Both the position numbers and the translations under genes were made by a program. Shown in pieces: positions 62,918-64,000 of a DNA stretch of 64,000 nt. The DNA is taken from contig NZ_KE384536.1 of the NCBI RefSeq assembly GCF_000426545.1, forward strand, positions 1 to 64,000. Direction: 5' to 3'. The stretch is from Paenibacillus massiliensis subsp. panacisoli DSM 21345 (lineage in GTDB: Bacteria; Bacillota; Bacilli; Paenibacillales; Paenibacillaceae). The first letter of the stretch is position 1. Each line of letters starts with the position of its first letter. The notes below the pieces were generated by a model. That model saw only the letters and a list, made by a program, of their open reading frames with translations, searched no databases and was not told the DNA's origin.

Positions 62918-63757
62918 TCAGGAATTCTGAAGATCCACAAAGCCCTTACCGAATACATCCCGCACATCATGAATCGTTATAAAAGCCTCATGATCTGTCG
63001 CCTTTACAATTTTCTTAAGCATAGCAATCTCTTGCTTACTCACTACAATATATAGAATGTCCATGGAAGACTTCGTGTAATATCCGCGACCACTTAGCAC
63101 CGTCACGCCTCGATCCATCTGCTTATTCACCATTTCGGCAATTCGGTCCTGCTCCTTGGATATAATCGTCACTGCTTTGGTCGGATTCAAGCCTGCAATC
63201 ACGAACTCCATGACCTTGGTCGCAACGAATAGCATAATAATGGTGAACATCAATCGCTCTGGTCCAATTATGAAATAAGAGGACGCCGCAACGATCACAT
63301 CGCAGAATAGCAGTGCATAGCTAATATTCCAATCCCAGTATTTATTCATGAACTTCGCTATAATGACTGTCCCTGCTGTCGTGCCTCCTACCCGCACAAT
63401 CAATCCGATGCCCAGTCCAATAATTGCACCACCAAAGATCGCGTTCACCATCAGATCACTGGAGACAATCCGCCACCCTTCCGTCAGATGAAGGAACAAC
63501 GAATGAAAGGAGACTGCAAGCACGGTGTATACGACCGTTCGCTTTGGAAGGAACCGATAGCCAACCGCCAGCAGGAGCATATTGATAATCAGGCTCGTCC
63601 AGCCTGGCGACCATTCCAGCAAATAATACAAAATAATCGTAACCCCTACCACGCCACCTTCGCCAAATTCATGGGGAATGATGAACACATTAATTCCAAG
63701 CGCAAAAGCAAGGGCGCCCACCATAATGATCAATACATCTGTAATTGTTCTTCTCAT
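62918..63757 (-). CDS. YitT family membrane protein (DUF2179)
   Basis: A 279-residue protein with about five or six N-terminal membrane helices (about 8-180) and a cytoplasmic DUF2179 domain (about 215-275, containing GVTVLSGRGYYTKSSMDILY and the end VFGKGFVDL). NVFIIPHEFGEGGVVGVTI near residue 25 is typical. Members are common in Bacilli with several copies; the function is not established. The ribosome site is weak. A single-gene unit at the right of the window; the 240 bases beyond it hold nothing I recognise. Confidence 0.9.
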   Translation of the reverse strand: MRRTITDVLIIMVGALAFALGINVFIIPHEFGEGGVVGVTIILYYLLEWSPGWTSLIINMLLLAVGYRFLPKRTVVYTVLAVSFHSLFLHLTEGWRIVSSDLMVNAIFGGAIIGLGIGLIVRVGGTTAGTVIIAKFMNKYWDWNISYALLFCDVIVAASSYFIIGPERLMFTIIMLFVATKVMEFVIAGLNPTKAVTIISKEQDRIAEMVNKQMDRGVTVLSGRGYYTKSSMDILYIVVSKQEIAMLKKIVKATDHEAFITIHDVRDVFGKGFVDLQNS

Positions 63758-64000
63758 GCGTTACAGCCTACTCTCCCGAATTGTTCTATGAGCATGACCC
63801 GGGAAAGCCTATTACTTCGTGTCATGACCACACCTACATCTAATCATGGATCGCCAAACCTCTCAAGCAGTTGTGCTACCATGCTAACAGTTTAACCGAT
63901 TAAAGGCGTTGTCCCCCTTGAGCCCAGCAACAGAAAGGAAGCGTTACAGGAGACCCATTTTTGTGTAAAATCCCCAAAGAGTATCGTCATACCTTCCATT

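Noticed and set aside
1..64000. CRISPR arrays, tRNA genes, insertion sequences and prophage genes
   Set aside because: I looked for regular spaced repeats, cloverleaf-type sequences, transposase motifs and phage proteins and found none; the tandem repeats seen have no spacer structure.

Overview
The window looks like chromosome from a Gram-positive, spore-former-type Firmicute, most likely Paenibacillus. The reasons are strong GGAGG-type ribosome binding sites, frequent TTG and GTG starts, S-layer homology (SLH) domains, lipobox solute-binding proteins, two sugar importers without their own ATPase (the MsmX-sharing habit of Bacilli), a YkcB/YkcC-like glycosylation pair and PpaC-type pyrophosphatase. 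Base composition is moderate. No tRNA, transposase, phage gene or CRISPR array was seen. A leftward rRNA-type promoter and leader lie at the left edge, so an rRNA operon probably starts just outside the window.

Region 1 (1-9.5 kb, minus strand) is an eight-gene amino-sugar operon: sugar-binding lipoprotein, two permeases, a DUF4127 protein, NanE epimerase, RpiR regulator, ROK kinase and an FAD oxidoreductase. It has the ManNAc-6-P arm of sialic acid use but no NanA lyase, and two genes of unclear role. Region 2 (9.8-24 kb) is mixed housekeeping: an AbrB-type membrane protein, a secreted GH43 enzyme behind a cre-like site, an unrecognised 436-residue protein, a DUF420 protein, a chemoreceptor/CheW pair, an epimerase, an amino acid ABC transporter, a stand-alone ATP-dependent DNA ligase and a secreted coiled-coil protein.

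Region 3 (24-38 kb) holds PpaC, a very large SLH-anchored subtilase, a two-component system and, divergent from it, a surface glycosylation cassette (GT39, GT2, GtrA), followed by a methyltransferase and a glycerophosphodiesterase. Region 4 (38-47.7 kb) is arabinose-linked: GH51 arabinofuranosidase and an AraNPQ-like importer. One of its permeases is broken by a single-base frameshift, and a decayed Fn3-SLH gene lies between enzyme and importer. An SsuD-like monooxygenase, an AraC regulator and a secreted repeat protein follow.

Region 5 (47.7-62.5 kb) is a large reductive pyrimidine-degradation locus. One operon encodes an M20 carbamoylase, PreT, PreA, dihydropyrimidinase and a tightly coupled 75-residue ORF. 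A PucR-type activator is divergent from it. Beyond PucR is a second set: an NMT1-type ABC importer, a nitrilase-type beta-ureidopropionase and a class III aminotransferase. Together they could import uracil-like substrates and take them through dihydrouracil and N-carbamoyl-beta-alanine to beta-alanine and its semialdehyde. A YitT-like membrane protein closes the window.

Two patterns cut across regions. Many spacers carry degenerate 12-19 bp tandem repeats. Nearly identical TTTCAGCT-type direct repeats precede both the glycosylation cassette and the secreted repeat protein, suggesting a shared response-regulator regulon.
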